DNA of 64,000 nucleotides from the NCBI RefSeq assembly GCF_029011175.1, contig NZ_CP118946.1:620001-684000 (forward strand). Direction: 5' to 3'. The notes below the pieces were generated by a model. That model made no database searches. It was not told the DNA's origin and saw only the letters and a program-made list of their open reading frames with translations. The stretch's first letter is position 1. The number at the start of each line of letters is the position of its first letter. Below are positions 1 to 8,997 of this stretch, one piece after another. The position numbers and the translations under genes were made by a program. Origin of the DNA: Winkia neuii (lineage in GTDB: Bacteria; Actinomycetota; Actinomycetes; Actinomycetales; Actinomycetaceae).

Positions 1-66
1 CGTAAAGGTTTCTTCTGATGAAACTTGTCTAACCTTCGAGGCTCGCTAAAACCTCCCTCGAATTTC

Positions 67-103
67 CGCCCTCCCTGGCCGGCTGGCTGGGGAGGGCGTT
101 TTT
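67..103 (+). terminator. Rho-independent terminator of an upstream gene
   Basis: An eight-base stem (CGCCCTCC at 67-74 pairing with GGAGGGCG at 91-98) encloses a GC-rich loop and is followed by five T residues. It probably ends a plus-strand gene lying before the window. No coding region is visible between position 1 and the transporter operon. Confidence 0.7.
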
Positions 104-232
104 GTGTCCTGACTAGCCATGTTAGCCTCTGGGCAGGATTTGTTGCCGCATAAAAAATGCGGATTTAGCGGCGGCAGAGCTGTGAGCAGCGCGAGTGAAT
201 CCTTCAGGGTTGGCTAAAGGGTGGCAAATACG

Positions 233-251
233 TTAGGGTTGCCTTGCCTAA
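233..251 (+). promoter_or_regulatory. IdeR/DtxR-type iron box upstream of siderophore operon
   Basis: TTAGGGTTGCCTTGCCTAA matches the DtxR/IdeR consensus TTAGGTTAGGCTAACCTAA at 14 of 19 positions, counted by eye. It ends 21 bases before the start codon of the substrate-binding lipoprotein, where a bound iron-loaded repressor would block transcription. The siderophore-uptake function of the operon supports the call; binding itself is inferred. Confidence 0.7.
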
Positions 252-272
252 TTGATCTGAGGAAGGATTGAG

Positions 273-1250
273 ATGCGTAAAATCGCAACCGCGGTAGTTG
301 CCTTTGCAGCTGCAGCCGCAATGATGACGGGCTGCTCCAGCAATAACTCCGCAGAAGAGGCAAAGGACGCCTCGCCTAGTACGCACAGTGCTTTCCCCAC
401 CACGGTGAAGCATTCTTCGGGAGAAACAAAGATCGAGAAGCAGCCTGAGCGCATTATCGCCCTCGACATGGCTGCCCTGGACACTGTTGACGCTTTGGGA
501 GCGGGGGACAAGGTAGTAGGTACCGTAACCAAGTCTGTGCCTAGCTGGTTGAAGGATAAGTACAAGGATGTTGCCTCGGTAGGTTCATTGAAGGAACCAG
601 ATGTGGAGGCTATTGCCAAGCTCAAGCCGGATCTGCTGTTGATCGGTGCGCGTACTGCTTCCATGTACGGCGACTTGTCGAAGAACTTCACCACGGTGAA
701 CGCGGATGTGGACTGGGAAAAGCCGAACTACTCGAAGCAGGTTGAGGACCAGGTCCGCCAGATCGGGCAGGCCGTTGGCAAGACAGATCAGGCCGAAAAA
801 CTGGTTCAGCAGATCCAGAAGAAGGTAGATGACTACAAGGACACTGCAAAAGATAAGGGTACCGCGCTCGTCCTGATGGCTAACGAGGGCGAATTGTCCG
901 TGCACGGGCCACAGTCACGCTGGGCCCCGATCTACGACGTGTTTGGTTTCAAGGAAGCCACTACTGACTACAAGCCCGACGAAGGGCACAAGTCCAAGAA
1001 GATTTCCTTCGAGGCCGTAAAGCAACTCGATCCCGATTACATCTTTGTTGTCGACCGTGCGAAGGCCATCGGTAAAACCGAAGGATCGACGCCTGCCGAA
1101 CAGTTGATGGACAACGAACTAATCAACTCGACCAAGGCCGCAAAGAACAAGCACATTGTCTACTTGACGCCAGAACGCTGGTACATCGTCATGTACGGTG
1201 CCACTAACTACCCGGCGGAACTGGACGAGATTGCAGACGTGATCAAATAG
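273..1250 (+). CDS. Siderophore ABC transporter substrate-binding lipoprotein (FatB/CeuE/YclQ-like)
   Basis: This is the extracellular, lipid-anchored binding protein of a ferric-siderophore importer. The 325-residue product starts with a basic n-region, an Ala-rich hydrophobic stretch and a lipobox ending M-T-G-C, so Cys21 would be lipidated. The motif RIIALDMAALDTVDALG and the following VGT segment are typical of the periplasmic-binding TroA/FecB fold, closest in my recollection to the FatB/CeuE/YclQ branch that binds catecholate or mixed siderophores. A GGAAGGA ribosome site lies five bases before the ATG, and an iron box lies just upstream. It heads a four-gene operon with overlapping stops and starts. 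The exact siderophore cannot be read from sequence. Confidence 0.9.
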   Translation: MRKIATAVVAFAAAAAMMTGCSSNNSAEEAKDASPSTHSAFPTTVKHSSGETKIEKQPERIIALDMAALDTVDALGAGDKVVGTVTKSVPSWLKDKYKDVASVGSLKEPDVEAIAKLKPDLLLIGARTASMYGDLSKNFTTVNADVDWEKPNYSKQVEDQVRQIGQAVGKTDQAEKLVQQIQKKVDDYKDTAKDKGTALVLMANEGELSVHGPQSRWAPIYDVFGFKEATTDYKPDEGHKSKKISFEAVKQLDPDYIFVVDRAKAIGKTEGSTPAEQLMDNELINSTKAAKNKHIVYLTPERWYIVMYGATNYPAELDEIADVIK

Positions 1251-2248
1251 TGGCTGTATTGCAAGATAGAAACCCCACCGAGCCGCATTACGCATTGTGG
1301 CTCGGTGGAGCCGTCTTAGCTGTACTAATACTGACGGGCGTTTCGGTAATTACCGGTGCTGCGGACATGTCCATAGCAGACGTGCTTACTGGGCAGGCCG
1401 ACGTTGACGAACTGATGGTCCTTACCGTCTCGCGTCTGCCGCGCACCCTCGCACTGCTGCTTGCTGGCTCGGCAATGTCTGTTGCCGGCCTGGTGATGCA
1501 ACTGATGGTGCAAAACCGATACGTTGAACCGGCAACCACAGGGGTTACTGAATCGGCCGGCCTGGGCATCCTTGTTGCCGTACTGTTCTTCCCCGGACTG
1601 CCACTTTGGGCCAGAATGCTGGTAGCCGTTGGGTTCGCTCTACTTGGCACCGTACTACTCATGTGGCTCGTATCGTCATTGCGGTACCGCGACCCCATTG
1701 TGGTTCCTCTCTTGGGCATCGTCTTGTCGGGGATAATCGGAGCGGCTTCCACCTTCTTGGCATGGCAATTCGAAATGCAAGGAATGCTGAACCTGTGGTT
1801 GACCGGCGACTTCTCTGGAATTATCAAGGGTCGATACGAGCTCTTATGGCTAGTGCTTGCCATGTGCGCCCTCGCCTATATCTTTGCCGATACCTTTACG
1901 GTGGTGGGACTTGGAAAGTACTTTTCGAAATCCCTAGGCGTGAACCACCGCCTAATAACCGCCCTCGGACTAGCGATCGTAGCAACCGTTGCAGGCGTGT
2001 GTACCGTAGTTTCTGGCACGCTGCCGTTCCTGGGCCTGATAGTGCCCAACCTGACCTCACTAATACTTGGTGACTACATGCGCCGCTGTCTGCCCCTGGT
2101 TGCACTTGGGGGAGCCTTCTTCGTGCTAATTTCCGACATCATCGGCCGCACCCTCATTGCCCCAGCAGAGATCCCCGTCGGCGTAGTCATGGGTGTAATA
2201 GGGGCCGCGATCTTCATCGCCTTCCTTCTGAAAACGGTGAAACGGTGA
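1250..2248 (+). CDS. Siderophore ABC transporter permease 1 (FecCD family)
   Basis: The 332-residue protein is a polytopic FecCD-type permease forming half of the membrane channel of the ferric-siderophore importer. Family signs include SRLPRTLALLLAGSAMSVAGLVMQ near residue 65 and the GTLPFLGLIVPN segment near residue 255, which is the loop that contacts the ATPase. Its GTG start shares one base with the TAG stop of the lipoprotein gene, which implies translational coupling. Length and order (binding protein, permease, permease, ATPase) match YclN/FatD-type systems. Confidence 0.9.
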   Translation: MAVLQDRNPTEPHYALWLGGAVLAVLILTGVSVITGAADMSIADVLTGQADVDELMVLTVSRLPRTLALLLAGSAMSVAGLVMQLMVQNRYVEPATTGVTESAGLGILVAVLFFPGLPLWARMLVAVGFALLGTVLLMWLVSSLRYRDPIVVPLLGIVLSGIIGAASTFLAWQFEMQGMLNLWLTGDFSGIIKGRYELLWLVLAMCALAYIFADTFTVVGLGKYFSKSLGVNHRLITALGLAIVATVAGVCTVVSGTLPFLGLIVPNLTSLILGDYMRRCLPLVALGGAFFVLISDIIGRTLIAPAEIPVGVVMGVIGAAIFIAFLLKTVKR

Positions 2249-3204
2249 ATAAACGCTACGAGAAAACAAAAAAGCGCATCGCGATCTCCTGCGTCGGCGC
2301 GGTAGCTGCCTGCATCTTTTTCGCCCTCTACGGGGCCATTGGCTTCTGGAGCATTATCGGGCCGCTCCGCCTAGTGCGCCTTGGAGCGCTTCTGACGGTT
2401 GCGGTAGCGCTGGCAACCTCTACTGTTGTATTCCAGGCGATCACCCAAAATCGCATTCTTTCGCCAGGTGTAATGGGCTTTGATTCAATGTACGCACTGA
2501 CGCTAACTGCGGGGACCCTTGCGCTCGGGGCAGCGACACTAAACCGGATCCCCGCACCTGCTTTATTTGTCGGGAACGCCTTCATCATGATGGTGGCAGC
2601 AACAGCCATGTTCATGGCACTGATATCGAAACAATCACGGTCACTACACCTACTAGTTCTTGTGGGCATCGTGATGGGCACCCTGTTCCGCTCCCTGTCA
2701 GCCATGATCGGATTCATCATGGACCCGAACGAACTGCTCTCGGTGCAGGTTCGCACCACCGCGTCGTTTGCGTTGGTAAACCAAGAATCCTTGGCGCTGG
2801 CGGCCCCCATTACCGCCCTCACATGCATATACATCTGGCGCAAGAGCCCCACCTGGGATGTGCTTGCCTTGGGCCGCGACATTGCCGTGGAACTAGGCGT
2901 GCCCTACCAGGCAGAAATGCGGAAGGCGCTCGCGGCCTCCGCTCTGCTGGTTGCCTGTGCTACCGCCTTAGTTGGGCCGCTGATGTTCTTTGGACTGCTG
3001 GTCGTAAATATCGCCGTGTTCCTGGTGCGCTCGGACAAGATCAAGCACCTGATTATTGCCTCCTCCGCCCTCGGAATCGTGATTCTGGTGGGTGGGCAGG
3101 CACTCCTTGAACACGTGCTCAATTACGGTACAGTGCTGCCGGTGCTCATCGAGCTGGTTGGCGGCCTAGTCCTGCTAACTCTTATATATAAGGAGAGCCA
3201 ATGA
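2245..3204 (+). CDS. Siderophore ABC transporter permease 2 (FecCD family)
   Basis: The second FecCD permease (319 residues) would pair with the preceding one to form the heterodimeric import channel. Hydrophobic segments run through the whole length, with the conserved region around ATALVGPLMFFGLLVVN near residue 235 aligning to the ATPase-coupling loop. The GTG start overlaps the upstream stop by four bases, so the genes are co-translated. It resembles YclO/FatC in length and position. Confidence 0.9.
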   Translation: MNKRYEKTKKRIAISCVGAVAACIFFALYGAIGFWSIIGPLRLVRLGALLTVAVALATSTVVFQAITQNRILSPGVMGFDSMYALTLTAGTLALGAATLNRIPAPALFVGNAFIMMVAATAMFMALISKQSRSLHLLVLVGIVMGTLFRSLSAMIGFIMDPNELLSVQVRTTASFALVNQESLALAAPITALTCIYIWRKSPTWDVLALGRDIAVELGVPYQAEMRKALAASALLVACATALVGPLMFFGLLVVNIAVFLVRSDKIKHLIIASSALGIVILVGGQALLEHVLNYGTVLPVLIELVGGLVLLTLIYKESQ

Positions 3205-3959
3205 TCGAAATCGATTCGCTCACCCTCTCGTACGGGGCCAAACCGGTAGTGGAAGACCTAACACTTACGCTTGCCGAGGGCGGCATCACGGCCCTCATAG
3301 GCCCAAACGGAGCAGGAAAATCCACTCTGCTAGCGGCCGTTGGACGCCTGCACCCCATAGAGAAGGGGACCGTCGCCATTGATGGGCGAGAGCTGGGGCA
3401 GTGGCCCACCGGGCAGCTGGCCAAAGTGCTCGCCATATTGCGGCAAGAAAACCATCTTGCAGTGCGCTTGACCGTGGAAGAGCTGGTCATGCTGGGGCGG
3501 CATCCGCACAACGGCGGCAGGCCCCGGCCAGAGGACCACGATAAGGTGGCGCAGGCTCTGCAAACAGTGCAAATGACCGATTTGGCGAATAGGTTCCTCG
3601 ACGAACTATCTGGCGGCCAACGCCAGCGATCCTTCGTAGCCATGGCCCTAGCCCAAGAAACCAAATATCTACTTCTAGATGAGCCCCTATCGGCGCTAGA
3701 TATGCACTACAGCCGGGAAATGATGCGACACCTGCAACGTGTGTGCAAGGCTCGCGACCTGGCCGTTGTTGTCGTAATTCACGACATAAACACGGCCGCT
3801 ACCTACGCGGACCAAATGGTCGCCCTCAAAGAGGGAAAAGTATGCGCACAGGGGACCCCAACGCAGGTCATGACCGCCTCAACCCTAGAAGACATCTACG
3901 ACGTGCAGGTAGAAGTGACAACCATGTCGGGAAGACCCGTGGCAATGCCCATACCATAA
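3201..3959 (+). CDS. Siderophore ABC transporter ATP-binding protein (YclP/FepC-like)
   Basis: This 252-residue cytoplasmic ATPase powers the siderophore importer encoded by the three preceding genes. Walker A is GPNGAGKST at residues 34-42, the signature LSGGQRQR is near residue 135, and Walker B with the D-loop reads YLLLDEPLSALD near residue 155; the H-loop histidine is in VVVVIHDIN. The start overlaps the upstream stop by four bases. It is the last gene of the operon, and no strong terminator follows before the next gene. Confidence 0.93.
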   Translation: MIEIDSLTLSYGAKPVVEDLTLTLAEGGITALIGPNGAGKSTLLAAVGRLHPIEKGTVAIDGRELGQWPTGQLAKVLAILRQENHLAVRLTVEELVMLGRHPHNGGRPRPEDHDKVAQALQTVQMTDLANRFLDELSGGQRQRSFVAMALAQETKYLLLDEPLSALDMHYSREMMRHLQRVCKARDLAVVVVIHDINTAATYADQMVALKEGKVCAQGTPTQVMTASTLEDIYDVQVEVTTMSGRPVAMPIP

Positions 3960-4025
3960 GAATTCCTTATTGCATGCTCCTTTCGCTAATATGGCTGGGT
4001 AGAAAAAGCAGTAGAAGGAATGGCG

Positions 4026-5417
4026 ATGGCTGAGAGAACCCAACTGGAACGCCGTCTCACCAGCCCGCAAGTGGCAATGATTGGCCTCTCGGGTGCACTT
4101 GGTACCGGCTTATTCCTGGGATCAGGATCCACTATTGCGCTCGCGGGCCCCGCCACTGTTATCAGCTATGTGATCGCTGGAGCATTGGCGTTAGAGATCG
4201 TGTGGGCGCTGGCCGAGATGGTATCTGTCCACCCGGTCCCCGGCGGGCATGGAGCGGTAGCTGGTGCCTATCTGGGGCGTATGGGTGGGTATATCGCGCG
4301 GTGGAACTTCGCCATCCAGTCCTTCATTGCGGTGGGGGCCGAGGTCGTAGCCACCGCAACGTATCTGCAGCACTGGTTTCCGGGGCTAAACCTAGGGGTA
4401 GCTACCGTGTGCTGTTCGGCCTTTGTGGTCGGGTTGAACTTGGCCACCGTGCGATTGTATGGGGCTAGCGAATACTGGTTCTCGATGATCAAAGTGGTAG
4501 CAATCAGCGTATTTATCCTGCTTGGGCTTTCGCTAATCCTATTTGGGTGGCCCTCGCACAATCCGCCCACCGGCCTGTCCCACCTAACCCAGCACGGTGG
4601 TTTTGCGCCCGCAGGCATTAGTGGCATTCTTCTTGCGGCCTCCACTGCCGTCTTTAGTTTCGGGGGAATCGAAAACGTATCTACCTCGGCGGCAGAGTCG
4701 GAACATCCGGAAAAGGACATTCCTAGAGCAGCTGGGACAATGATATGGCGGTTACTGCTGTTCTACGTGCTGGCCGTAGGAGTCGTTGTGGCGCTGCAAC
4801 CGTGGACGGCCACGGCAGCCAGCGACGGCACAGTGGAATCCTCCCCGTTCGTACATGCTCTGGATAATGCTGGCGTGGCCGCTGCCGGACACATCATGAA
4901 CGGCGTTCTGATCGTGGCGGCGCTGTCCGCTGCAAACGGGTGCCTGTATGCGTCCTCGCGCATGTTCCACTCGTTGGCCTTGGATGGGATGGCCCCCGCC
5001 TTCGCAAAGAAGACTTCGCCCTCTGGATCGCCGCGCGGAGCCGTATTGCTGGCTTCCACCGGCATGGTGCTTGCCTCCTTGCTGGCCATTTTCGCCTCTG
5101 CTGAGGCCTTCAACTACCTTATGGGATGCGCAATCCTAGCAATCTTGGTCACCTGGGTGATTATCCTGGCAACCCACCTCAAGTTCCGCAAGAAGAGGGC
5201 GGGGAAGCCGTCCGGTCCGGCGCGGCTGTGGGGCGCGCCGTACACGAATTGGATTGGCATCGCCACCTGCGTAGCGATCTTCATTGCCTTGCACTGGCAG
5301 ATGCCGGTGGTGTGGATTGCCGGTATTCCGTATCTGGCCCTGCTGTGCGGGTCCTACTTTGTGCTGCGATCTTTCCGCTATATTCCCAAGCCTGCCAAAT
5401 TGCCGGAGGGACACTAG
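4026..5417 (+). CDS. APC-family amino acid permease
   Basis: The product is a roughly 463-residue membrane transporter of the amino acid-polyamine-organocation superfamily. The N-terminal segment IGLSGALGTGLFLGSGSTIALAGP is the characteristic first helix of the AAT/GabP-type permeases, and about twelve hydrophobic segments follow. Substrate cannot be assigned. An ATG at 4020 directly abuts the AAGGA ribosome site, so the ATG at 4026, six bases away, is the more plausible start. The stop codon lies in CTAG at 5414-5417, which also holds the stop of the convergent hydrolase gene. Confidence 0.85.
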   Translation: MAERTQLERRLTSPQVAMIGLSGALGTGLFLGSGSTIALAGPATVISYVIAGALALEIVWALAEMVSVHPVPGGHGAVAGAYLGRMGGYIARWNFAIQSFIAVGAEVVATATYLQHWFPGLNLGVATVCCSAFVVGLNLATVRLYGASEYWFSMIKVVAISVFILLGLSLILFGWPSHNPPTGLSHLTQHGGFAPAGISGILLAASTAVFSFGGIENVSTSAAESEHPEKDIPRAAGTMIWRLLLFYVLAVGVVVALQPWTATAASDGTVESSPFVHALDNAGVAAAGHIMNGVLIVAALSAANGCLYASSRMFHSLALDGMAPAFAKKTSPSGSPRGAVLLASTGMVLASLLAIFASAEAFNYLMGCAILAILVTWVIILATHLKFRKKRAGKPSGPARLWGAPYTNWIGIATCVAIFIALHWQMPVVWIAGIPYLALLCGSYFVLRSFRYIPKPAKLPEGH

Positions 5418-6202
5418 CGAAGAAGGCGAAGGCTAGCCTGCGCAAATAGGTCGTCCAGGGCCTGTGGCTGTCCATGGCCCATGCCTTCTACAAGCTGCAG
5501 ATTCGCGGTGGGAATAAGGTGGTGCAGACGTTTCCCCTCTGCCGGGGAAACCACCACGTCGGCAGTGCCGTGAATGATTTCGGTGGGCACCCCAATCTTG
5601 GAAAGATCCTGCGCCCAGGGTGCCTGGACTGCCATGGCTTGGCGTTGGCGTTCCATCCCTTGCCAGCTAACGCCGCGCCGCCAGTTTTCCCTTGTGAGGG
5701 CGTCGAGCTCGCCCTCGTCCCACGGATAGGCGCTGCCCGCGATTGCCCGCAGGTTCGGTTTGTACCAGGCGCGGTAAGTGGCTTCGTCGGAAAAAGGGGC
5801 CGGAAGTGGGGCGCCCAAAGGGCGGGGTGAACTGAAAGTGTAGAACAGCCCCAGGCCGCTAACATCGGCGGGGTAGTGCAGGGCCAGCAGTTGGGAGATG
5901 GCTCCCCCCATAGAACGGCCGGTAACTACCGCGGGCGAACCGAAATAGTTGATGAGGGCGTGCACGTCGCGCACCATATCCATCAGCGGGTAGTTTTTGC
6001 TCATCCGAGTAGACCGGCCCACGTCGCGGTTGTCGAATCGCACGACGTGGGTACCCGCCTTCGCGAGCCTTGCGCAGTAGCTGGCTGGGGTAGAGATGAG
6101 CTGGGCTCCATGGCCCTCAATATTTACTATGAGCGGATCCCCGGGAGTTCCGAAGCTATCCACGCATAGGGTGACCTCACCCAGCGGCAGCAACTGCTCC
6201 AT
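5414..6202 (-). CDS. Alpha/beta-fold hydrolase
   Basis: The 262-residue protein has the alpha/beta hydrolase layout: a nucleophile elbow GRSMGG (Ser near residue 96), an acid candidate in HGTADVVVSP and a catalytic histidine in EGMGHGQP near the C-terminus. FDNRDVGRST after the oxyanion region is typical of the esterase/haloperoxidase-like branch (TAP/DhaA type). Substrate is unknown. Its ATG abuts the stop of the upstream phosphofructokinase with no gap, so the two are almost certainly one minus-strand operon. The stop lies in a CTAG palindrome shared with the convergent permease. Confidence 0.8.
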   Translation of the reverse strand: MEQLLPLGEVTLCVDSFGTPGDPLIVNIEGHGAQLISTPASYCARLAKAGTHVVRFDNRDVGRSTRMSKNYPLMDMVRDVHALINYFGSPAVVTGRSMGGAISQLLALHYPADVSGLGLFYTFSSPRPLGAPLPAPFSDEATYRAWYKPNLRAIAGSAYPWDEGELDALTRENWRRGVSWQGMERQRQAMAVQAPWAQDLSKIGVPTEIIHGTADVVVSPAEGKRLHHLIPTANLQLVEGMGHGQPQALDDLFAQASLRLLR

Positions 6203-7330
6203 TTAGTCACCTAGGCAGGTGCCGACGTGCCTTGCGGCACTAACCCACGGGTGATCCTTTGGAACTGTCTTCAGATTTCCGGCCACGTCCTTCAGCGGCA
6301 CCGCCTTGGCAGACTGACCCTTCGCGGCAACGGTAATGCCGTACTTGCCCTCAGCCACAAAGTCAGCGCCAGCGCCACCCAGAAGTGTGCCCAGCAGCCG
6401 ATCCTCTGCATTTGGCGTACCGCCGCGCTGTACGTAGCCGAGGACGGTGACTCGAGCTTCCAAGCCGGTAGCTGCCTCCAGCTGCTCGGCGAGCTTCAGC
6501 GCATTGCCGCGGTGGGCCGCCTCCAACATCGAGCGGTGCTTCTTGGCAGCCGCCTTAGCATCCGCATTGGAGGCGCCGTCGATCAGTGCTTGCGCTGCAG
6601 CGTAGTCCGCCGCATCGGAAATTTCGCGGGCGCCCTCGGCAATGGCTACTACCGAGAACGGGTGTCCGCCCTTTGCGCGCTTCGAGATGGAAGCTGCCAC
6701 GGAGTCAATGGAGTAGGGAATCTCGGGCAACAAAATAATATCGGCTCCGCCCGCAATACCCGATCCGAGTGCAAGCCAGCCTGCCTTGTGACCCATAATC
6801 TCGACAACAATGATGCGGTGGTGGCTGTGCGCGGTGGAGTGCAGTCGGTCGATGGCGTCAGTGGCAATGCCCAGCGCGGTAGAAAAACCAAACGACGTGT
6901 CTGTGTGAGCGATGTCGTTATCAATAGTCTTGGGCAGGTGAATTACGTTTAGACCCGCCTTCGACAGGCGGTTGGCGTTCTTCGCTGTGCCGCCGCCGCC
7001 AATCATGACCACACCATCGAGTCCGTTCGCCTCGCAGTTTTTCAAAATGGTGGGAATCATGTCCTCTTTGCCGTTGCCCACGTCCATCTTGTGCGGCTTG
7101 TCCCTAGAGGTGCCGAGGATTGTGCCTCCGACAGTCAAAATTCCAGAAAGTGTTGCCGAATCGATTGGAACCGTCTGATTCAGCGCCATGCCGCGAATGC
7201 CTTCGCGAAAGCCCACCAGTTCCATGTTGTGGTGCCCGATGGCTGCTTTGCCAAAACCGCGGATTGCCGCGTTTAGTCCCGGCGAGTCCCCACCGGCAGT
7301 AAGAATTCCGATGCGCTTTTTCTTGGACAT
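6203..7330 (-). CDS. 6-phosphofructokinase, single-domain (group III-like)
   Basis: The enzyme phosphorylates fructose-6-phosphate at C1. The 375-residue protein shows TAGGDSPGLNAAIR (residues 11-24), the F6P-binding PKTIDND at 133-139 and EIMGHKAGWLAL near residue 175. The nucleotide loop is GGGGT (111-115), where the bacterial ATP enzyme has GGDGS, and lysine precedes TIDND where the ATP enzyme has glycine. The lysine is usual in pyrophosphate-dependent and group III enzymes, so the phosphoryl donor (ATP or PPi) is uncertain. A second, tandem-domain PFK lies at the end of the window. The product is co-transcribed with the downstream hydrolase. Confidence 0.88.
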   Translation of the reverse strand: MSKKKRIGILTAGGDSPGLNAAIRGFGKAAIGHHNMELVGFREGIRGMALNQTVPIDSATLSGILTVGGTILGTSRDKPHKMDVGNGKEDMIPTILKNCEANGLDGVVMIGGGGTAKNANRLSKAGLNVIHLPKTIDNDIAHTDTSFGFSTALGIATDAIDRLHSTAHSHHRIIVVEIMGHKAGWLALGSGIAGGADIILLPEIPYSIDSVAASISKRAKGGHPFSVVAIAEGAREISDAADYAAAQALIDGASNADAKAAAKKHRSMLEAAHRGNALKLAEQLEAATGLEARVTVLGYVQRGGTPNAEDRLLGTLLGGAGADFVAEGKYGITVAAKGQSAKAVPLKDVAGNLKTVPKDHPWVSAARHVGTCLGD

Positions 7331-7511
7331 GCTCTTCCCCTTCGATGGACCAGGTTAACCCTACCGTACGGAAAAGATTGGTGGTGGGCGCAAAAGTGGC
7401 CCGAGAAAGCAAAGTTGCGTCCTTCTCAGGCAGGAAAATACGGTCTTGTTCTGCCCAAATGGTACTCAAGATTCGCTCCTGACTGAAGGTAAGGTTTAGA
7501 GTGCAAGAGTG

Positions 7512-8933
7512 ATGACTAATACTGTTCCCGCATGGATGCTCATCCCCTTCGTGGCGATGCTGCTATCCATCGCTATATTGCCCCTTATCCCAGCTACAGC
7601 AAAACTCTGGGAAGACTGGCGGTTCCAGCTAGCCATCGCCCTAGTACTAGGTGTTCCAGTTGCGATCTACATGGCCATCCACTTTGGCATGGTGGCGGTC
7701 GCCGACACTGCTTTCGAGTACTTCCAATTTATTGCGCTGCTGTTCGCCCTCTTCGTGGTGTCCGGCAGTATCTTCTTGGAGGGCGATATTCGTGCTACGC
7801 CAAAGAACAACTCCATCTTCTTAGCTGTTGGCGGCGTGATCGCTTCCTTCATTGGCACTACCGGTGCAGCAATGCTGCTGATTCGGCCGTTGCTGAACGT
7901 GAACTCGGAGCGCAAGCACAAAGCACAAACCGTAATTTTTACAATTCTGATCGTTGCGAACAACGGTGGGTTACTGACCCCACTCGGTGATCCGCCACTA
8001 TTCTTGGGATTCCTGCGTGGGGTGCCCTTTACTTGGACCTTCCACCTGATTCCCGAATGGTTCTGCATCAACGCACTGCTGCTGATCACCTACTTTGCGC
8101 TAGACACCCGGGCTTACGCTAAAGAATCCCCCGAAGACCTGCGGATGGACGATACGAACATCACGCCTATTAGGCTTCGTGGTGCCATCAACTTCATTTT
8201 CTTTGCCATGATCATTGTGGCCGTTGCGGTTGTGCCTTCCATGAATCTGGAAGCTATCCAGGACGGAAGCGCCGCCTGGCACGAATATCTGCCGCTCCGA
8301 GAAATCGTCTTCTTGATAGCGGTTATTGGTTCGTTTGTATTCGGCACTAAAGAGATCCGGTACAAGCTCAACGAATTCACATGGGCCCCGATTGTCGAGG
8401 TCGCAGTCCTGTTCATTGGCATCTTCCTAACCATGATGCCGGCACTAAAGTACCTGGCACAGATTGCACCTAAGCTACCGTTGAACGAGATCACCTTCTA
8501 CGTATTTACCGGCGGGCTGTCCTCGTTCCTAGACAATGCTCCTACCTACCTAACCTTCTTCGAGATGGCATCCCAGCTCGATGGAGGAGCCAAGGTAGCG
8601 GGCGTACCAGAGGCTTACTTGGTTGCTATTTCACTAGGCGCCGTAACTTGTGGGGCTATGACCTACATTGGCAACGGGCCGAACTTTATGGTCAAGTCCG
8701 TGGCTGAAGAGCAGGGCGTGAAGATGCCTTCCTTCGGCGGCTACATCGGTTGGTCACTGCGCTACCTGGCACCGGTCCTGGCAGCAATGGTGCTCGTGTC
8801 CATTGCCGAGGGAGTCGTAACTACAATCATCGGCTTGCTATTAGTTATAGCCGTGCTAGGAGAAGCCACGTGGATTATTGCCCACTCGCGCAAGAGTGAA
8901 AATCACCAGTTGCTGCGTGAAGGCAAATTGTAA
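7512..8933 (+). CDS. Na+/H+ antiporter of the ion-transporter superfamily (NhaD/NhaE-like)
   Basis: The roughly 473-residue membrane protein has about twelve hydrophobic segments and the paired motifs GGLLTPLGDPPLFLGFLRG (near residue 155) and SSFLDNAPTYLTFFEMA (near residue 340), which mark the NhaD/CitM-like ion transporter group. It would exchange Na+ for protons at the membrane. A GTG at 7509 directly precedes the ATG at 7512; the ribosome site is weak for either, and I take the ATG. A strong bidirectional hairpin follows. Confidence 0.82.
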   Translation: MTNTVPAWMLIPFVAMLLSIAILPLIPATAKLWEDWRFQLAIALVLGVPVAIYMAIHFGMVAVADTAFEYFQFIALLFALFVVSGSIFLEGDIRATPKNNSIFLAVGGVIASFIGTTGAAMLLIRPLLNVNSERKHKAQTVIFTILIVANNGGLLTPLGDPPLFLGFLRGVPFTWTFHLIPEWFCINALLLITYFALDTRAYAKESPEDLRMDDTNITPIRLRGAINFIFFAMIIVAVAVVPSMNLEAIQDGSAAWHEYLPLREIVFLIAVIGSFVFGTKEIRYKLNEFTWAPIVEVAVLFIGIFLTMMPALKYLAQIAPKLPLNEITFYVFTGGLSSFLDNAPTYLTFFEMASQLDGGAKVAGVPEAYLVAISLGAVTCGAMTYIGNGPNFMVKSVAEEQGVKMPSFGGYIGWSLRYLAPVLAAMVLVSIAEGVVTTIIGLLLVIAVLGEATWIIAHSRKSENHQLLREGKL

Positions 8934-8942
8934 ACAGAAAAT

Positions 8943-8984
8943 AATAGTTGTGGGATCTGCCCTCCGGCAGATCCCACAACTATT
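8943..8984. terminator. Bidirectional terminator hairpin
   Basis: A perfect 19-bp inverted repeat (8943-8961 with 8966-8984) and a four-base CTCC loop sit between the antiporter gene and the convergent surface-protein gene. Flanking runs are T/A rich on both strands, so it may end both transcripts. Confidence 0.8.
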
Positions 8985-8997
8985 TAAAGGTGCGCAG

